Positions 18,842 to 21,140 of a stretch of 21,140 bases of DNA are shown in pieces. This DNA is from Nemertoderma westbladi (taxonomy: Eukaryota; Xenacoelomorpha; Nemertodermatida; Nemertodermatidae), in contig JAUCBJ010001652.1 in NCBI GenBank assembly GCA_032718475.1, forward strand, positions 1 to 21,140, given 5' to 3'. The first letter of the stretch is position 1. Each line of letters opens with the position of its first letter. A program made the position numbers and the translations under genes. Under the pieces are notes generated by a model. That model made no database searches, was not told where the DNA came from, and saw only the letters and a list, made by a program, of their open reading frames with translations.

Positions 18842-19925
18842 GGTGAGGGAGGAGAATCGTGATGCGGGGGAAACTATGGAGGAGTTTATCGTATTCCGTG
18901 GAGAGGGGCAGATATATGGTCCCGGATGACGTGGAGACATTAGAGGATGATGGTGGGACAAGAAAGGGGTCAGGAGGGTCGAGTAGAACTATATTGCTGC
19001 ATATAGCGGCGGTGAATGGAGATATTTTTCTGTTCTGTTTGACCTAGCGACCTACGGTAAGAAGACCGGGCCAAAGTTGAACCGCCTACTGGATGCGATG
19101 CGGAAGCTGGTAAGGTCAAAGACTACGATGGAGATTGGATCGGCGATACGCGGCAACTCAGAGAGGATTATTGGACCGGGCACCCTGAATCTTCTGGACA
19201 TGCAGGTAGTCTACATGGCTATGATGAAACCAGAGGTATTGGTATTGGTAGACAACACGGGACAATACGGAGCCGTGGCAATGGGTCAGTTGATGGGACT
19301 CACGCGCCACAAGCCGATGGAATGGAACAAGTTACGAGGGGAATACGGTGTGGGACTTGTGGATTCCCTCAAGTGGGGGGCGAGACGGGGAAAGACAAGT
19401 CATATCACATATAATATAATAAAATAAGTTAAATATATAATAATATGCGTACTATAGTCAAGTATAACCTTTTTCCAATTAGCTACTGGGACTGGGGACT
19501 AATTGACTAGAACAGGAGGACGAAACATTAAACCGATCCCATTTCTCAAGTGTGGCCACACTAATGAGAATGTGGGAGCCCAACAGGAGCATAAGGAGAG
19601 TGAGAGCAAAGCGGGTTGAGTATCAGGGGAAGCATGGGGAGAAGGTGCTACAGTTAAGAGTGAAAAGAGGGGCGGGATTCAAGTGTGGGGAGCGAGCATG
19701 GAGGAGGATGAGTCCCAAGGGACTGGTGAGAGAGGAAGGGACAACAAAGTCTGTGAGGAAAAATTGTGTGAGGAGTGAGGGCGATCATCTAAAACAGAGA
19801 CGCCAGATGCCTTGGTACAGCATAGCTCGCAGGTGTACCAAGGATGGGTAGTGATAACAGACCCATGGGGGCTGGTCTGGAAAGCCGACCCCGAGAAGAA
19901 AATGCCACCCCACATCCAATATTAG
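18842..19925 (+). pseudogene. unidentified third coding-like region (ORF3) of the BEL element
   Basis: One reading frame has protein-like segments separated by stops. METMEEF-like sequence near 18870 (MEEFIVFRGEGQIYGPG) is followed by TGA 18927, TGA 18948 and TAG 18984. A 147-codon open stretch follows to TAA 19425-19427, with AAYSGGEWRYFSVLFDLATY and MQVVYMAMMKPEVLVLVDNT. The frame re-emerges at about 19620-19925 (DNKVCEEKLCEE, QGWVVITDPWGLVWKADPEK), stopping at TAG 19923. No signal peptide or membrane anchor is evident, so it is unlike an envelope gene. I do not recognise the family. It could be captured host sequence or a lineage-specific BEL accessory ORF. Confidence 0.45.
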
Positions 19926-19990
19926 ATTGGATTCCAGCGGAATTGAAGCGCACTTAAGGTTGATGCTATATTCTCACTGGGAAGATAGCA

Positions 19991-20000
19991 TGGGGGGGAG
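19991..20000 (+). promoter_or_regulatory. polypurine tract
   Basis: TGGGGGGGAG lies directly against the 3' LTR start (TGTAAG at 20001). This is the usual position of the RNase H-resistant primer for plus-strand DNA synthesis. Confidence 0.75.
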
Positions 20001-20644
20001 TGTAAGCGGATTCAATTCCGTGGACTACCCACCTAAAATGGGATTAGTGGCATTTCACCAATATAGTTGGCGATGTGAGATTACCAATAATAATCTCACC
20101 TCATAACCAACTGGGGGGGGGGGGGGGGGGCGACATACGCCGTAAGCCACAGAGAAAGGTGAGACCTCAGAGGGACAAACAAGCTAGTAAGGCTAGCACG
20201 AAGGGACAACGCCAACAGGGAGTGGCGAGGTGAGAATTAATCAGGTTAAGCCAATAGTGAAGGACACCAGGGGAGGTTGGTTGGGGAGGACAAGAGCGCA
20301 TCTATTGGAAATTAAGGCCGCCCTGTAGTGTAGGGCTAATGTAATATGTGTCAATAATATAACCGTTGTGATTACTGATTATTAGTTTAGTTGGTTTCCT
20401 TACAGTTGTGAGACCGGAATAGTTTTGACCATCGTCACTAACGTTGTGTTGCATGCTATTATATTCAGACTGTGCTATTGTCAATTACTGTCATTATTAA
20501 CACTTAGTTATTCAGTAACCCAGTTATTTTGAACGGCCTTCGGCCTAATACATCCGGTAAACAGCCTAGCAGCCCACGGACGCGGCGACGCGTACATCAC
20601 ACACCAGTCGGGATCTATACTGCCAACTCGAAGGTCCCGTCACA
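20001..20644 (+). repeat. 3' LTR (644 bp)
   Basis: Same termini as the 5' LTR (TGTAAGCGG ... CCCGTCACA). I count about 21 substitutions by eye plus a 10-base deletion near 20164 and one rearranged patch near 20259-20282. Five bases GTGTG follow at 20645-20649. Confidence 0.93.
20065..20130. repeat. LTR hairpin followed by poly-G (3' copy)
   Basis: The 48-base two-part hairpin at 20065-20112 matches the 5' LTR copy, and the 9-bp arms GTGAGATTA/TAATCTCAC are intact. One change (AGTTGGT to AGTTGGC) weakens the outer stem by one pair. It is followed by 18 uninterrupted G (20113-20130). Confidence 0.9.
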
Positions 20645-20649
20645 GTGTG
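20645..20649. repeat. target-site duplication GTGTG (right)
   Basis: Matches 12385-12389 and lies directly after the CACA end of the 3' LTR. Confidence 0.85.
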
Positions 20650-21140
20650 GGGGTGTCTTTACAACCTCCCATTGAGCTGTAAAACTGGCTGGCTTATTAA
20701 AAAACGACACGACGAGGTTCGCGAAGTCTTTGGCCAACTAATGCCTGGGGTGATTAGTCCTTCCTGTGTTGAGTGAGAGGTGACACTCTCACGGGTTCAT
20801 ATGGATCGCGAGGGCCTAGAAGTTGGAGGTGTCCGGGCAGATCTGGTGGCTCGGGTTATTTGGTCAAACCAACATGTGGCGTCTTTTGACGTTGCGTTAA
20901 TTAACGCTGACGCCACATCGTATTCACAGACCAACCGGTCCACCACATCAATCCTCAAAGCTCGCTGCGGTGTAAAGGACCATTACCGTTCGATCTGCGA
21001 AGCCCGTCGGATGGAGCTCACCCCCCTCGTCGGAACAACAGATGGGGTTTGGTGCGATGAGGCACAGATTTTGATCCGTCACCTCGCTGAGTCACTGGTG
21101 AGCCTGAGCAGGAGAGAAGGAATGCGTGAGAGGGGATTAT
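20650..21140 (+). pseudogene. LINE-type RT C-terminal region, right half (runs off window)
   Basis: Continues the protein interrupted at 12389. GVFTTSH completes the Cys/His motif, followed by TGA (CAT TGA, 20668-20673), a frameshift in the A-run near 20700, KRHDEVREVFGQLMPG, and another TGA near 20778. A long open stretch then carries VRADLVARVIWSNQHVASFD, INADATSYSQTN and ELTPLVGTTDGVW to the window edge. The RADL...FDV...Y...F/LTPLV.T..G pattern is the tail domain of many invertebrate RT proteins, which I suspect (not proven) to be nuclease-like. Two stops and one shift make it a pseudogene. Confidence 0.8.

Larger units (their letters stand above)
12390..20644 (+). mobile_element. BEL/Pao LTR retrotransposon, near full length, inactivated
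   Basis: The element spans LTR (12390-13055), internal region (13056-20000) and LTR (20001-20644), flanked by GTGTG. Domain order gag - protease - RT - RNase H - integrase matches BEL/Pao. Family-specific motifs agree: IARIYDPLGLASP between RT and RNase H, YVDD, and the integrase C-terminus with RSKWRNSQRELKKGD. Pol is broken by several stops and shifts of frame, so this copy cannot encode a full polyprotein. The LTRs differ by about 21 substitutions by eye plus indels, roughly 3%. Confidence 0.93.

Noticed and set aside
20302-20484. Matching minus-strand short frames in both LTRs (also 12656-12895)
   Set aside because: Present only because the LTRs are duplicates. The frame is not preserved at equal length and has no motif.

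Overview
This window is nuclear DNA from an animal, most likely an invertebrate. The evidence is a spliced terminal exon of ribosomal stalk protein P0, a seven-pass receptor-like gene of the TMEM145/GPR180 family, remnants of at least three non-LTR (LINE) retrotransposon lineages, a near-complete BEL/Pao LTR retrotransposon, and many minisatellites in an AT-rich background. The phylum cannot be fixed from the sequence alone.

Layout. 1-5000 (+) looks like intron of the P0 gene; the earlier P0 exons lie outside the window. It holds a dispersed ~108-bp repeat (7-115, 3032-3139), a 23-bp minisatellite (940-1494), a palindrome-rich cluster (2205-2580), a 1.03-kb element with perfect 31-bp terminal inverted repeats (3407-4433), and a 56-bp minisatellite (4467-5024). 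Each 56-bp unit is a copy of the 3' splice site plus the first bases of the exon. The P0 terminal exon is 5001-5365. Two opposed LINE remnants follow (5759-6335). An intact, intronless TMEM145-like gene lies at 7351-8808 on the minus strand. Beyond it are a nearly uniform 25-bp minisatellite (10369-10800) and an unidentified candidate terminal exon (10896-11150).

The right half is a nested transposon. A decayed LINE-type ORF (about 11785-12389, resuming at 20650 and running off the window) was split by an 8.26-kb BEL/Pao element (12390-20644). The element has TG...CA LTRs of 666 and 644 bp and a GTGTG target-site duplication. Its internal region carries, in order, gag/zinc knuckles, aspartic protease, reverse transcriptase, RNase H and integrase remnants (broken by stops and frameshifts), an 85-bp tandem repeat with hairpins, an unidentified third coding-like region, a polypurine tract and the 3' LTR.

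The point most worth a second look is the P0 intron/exon boundary. Ten branch-point/acceptor cassettes stand in tandem, and the nine upstream ones all lead to an in-frame stop. In most copies the stop is the TAA inside the branch-point motif itself. If used, they would make a P0 lacking its P1/P2-binding region and acidic tail. Other candidates are the unidentified third ORF of the BEL element and the hairpin-plus-poly-G structure in its LTRs. No CRISPR array, rRNA or tRNA was seen.
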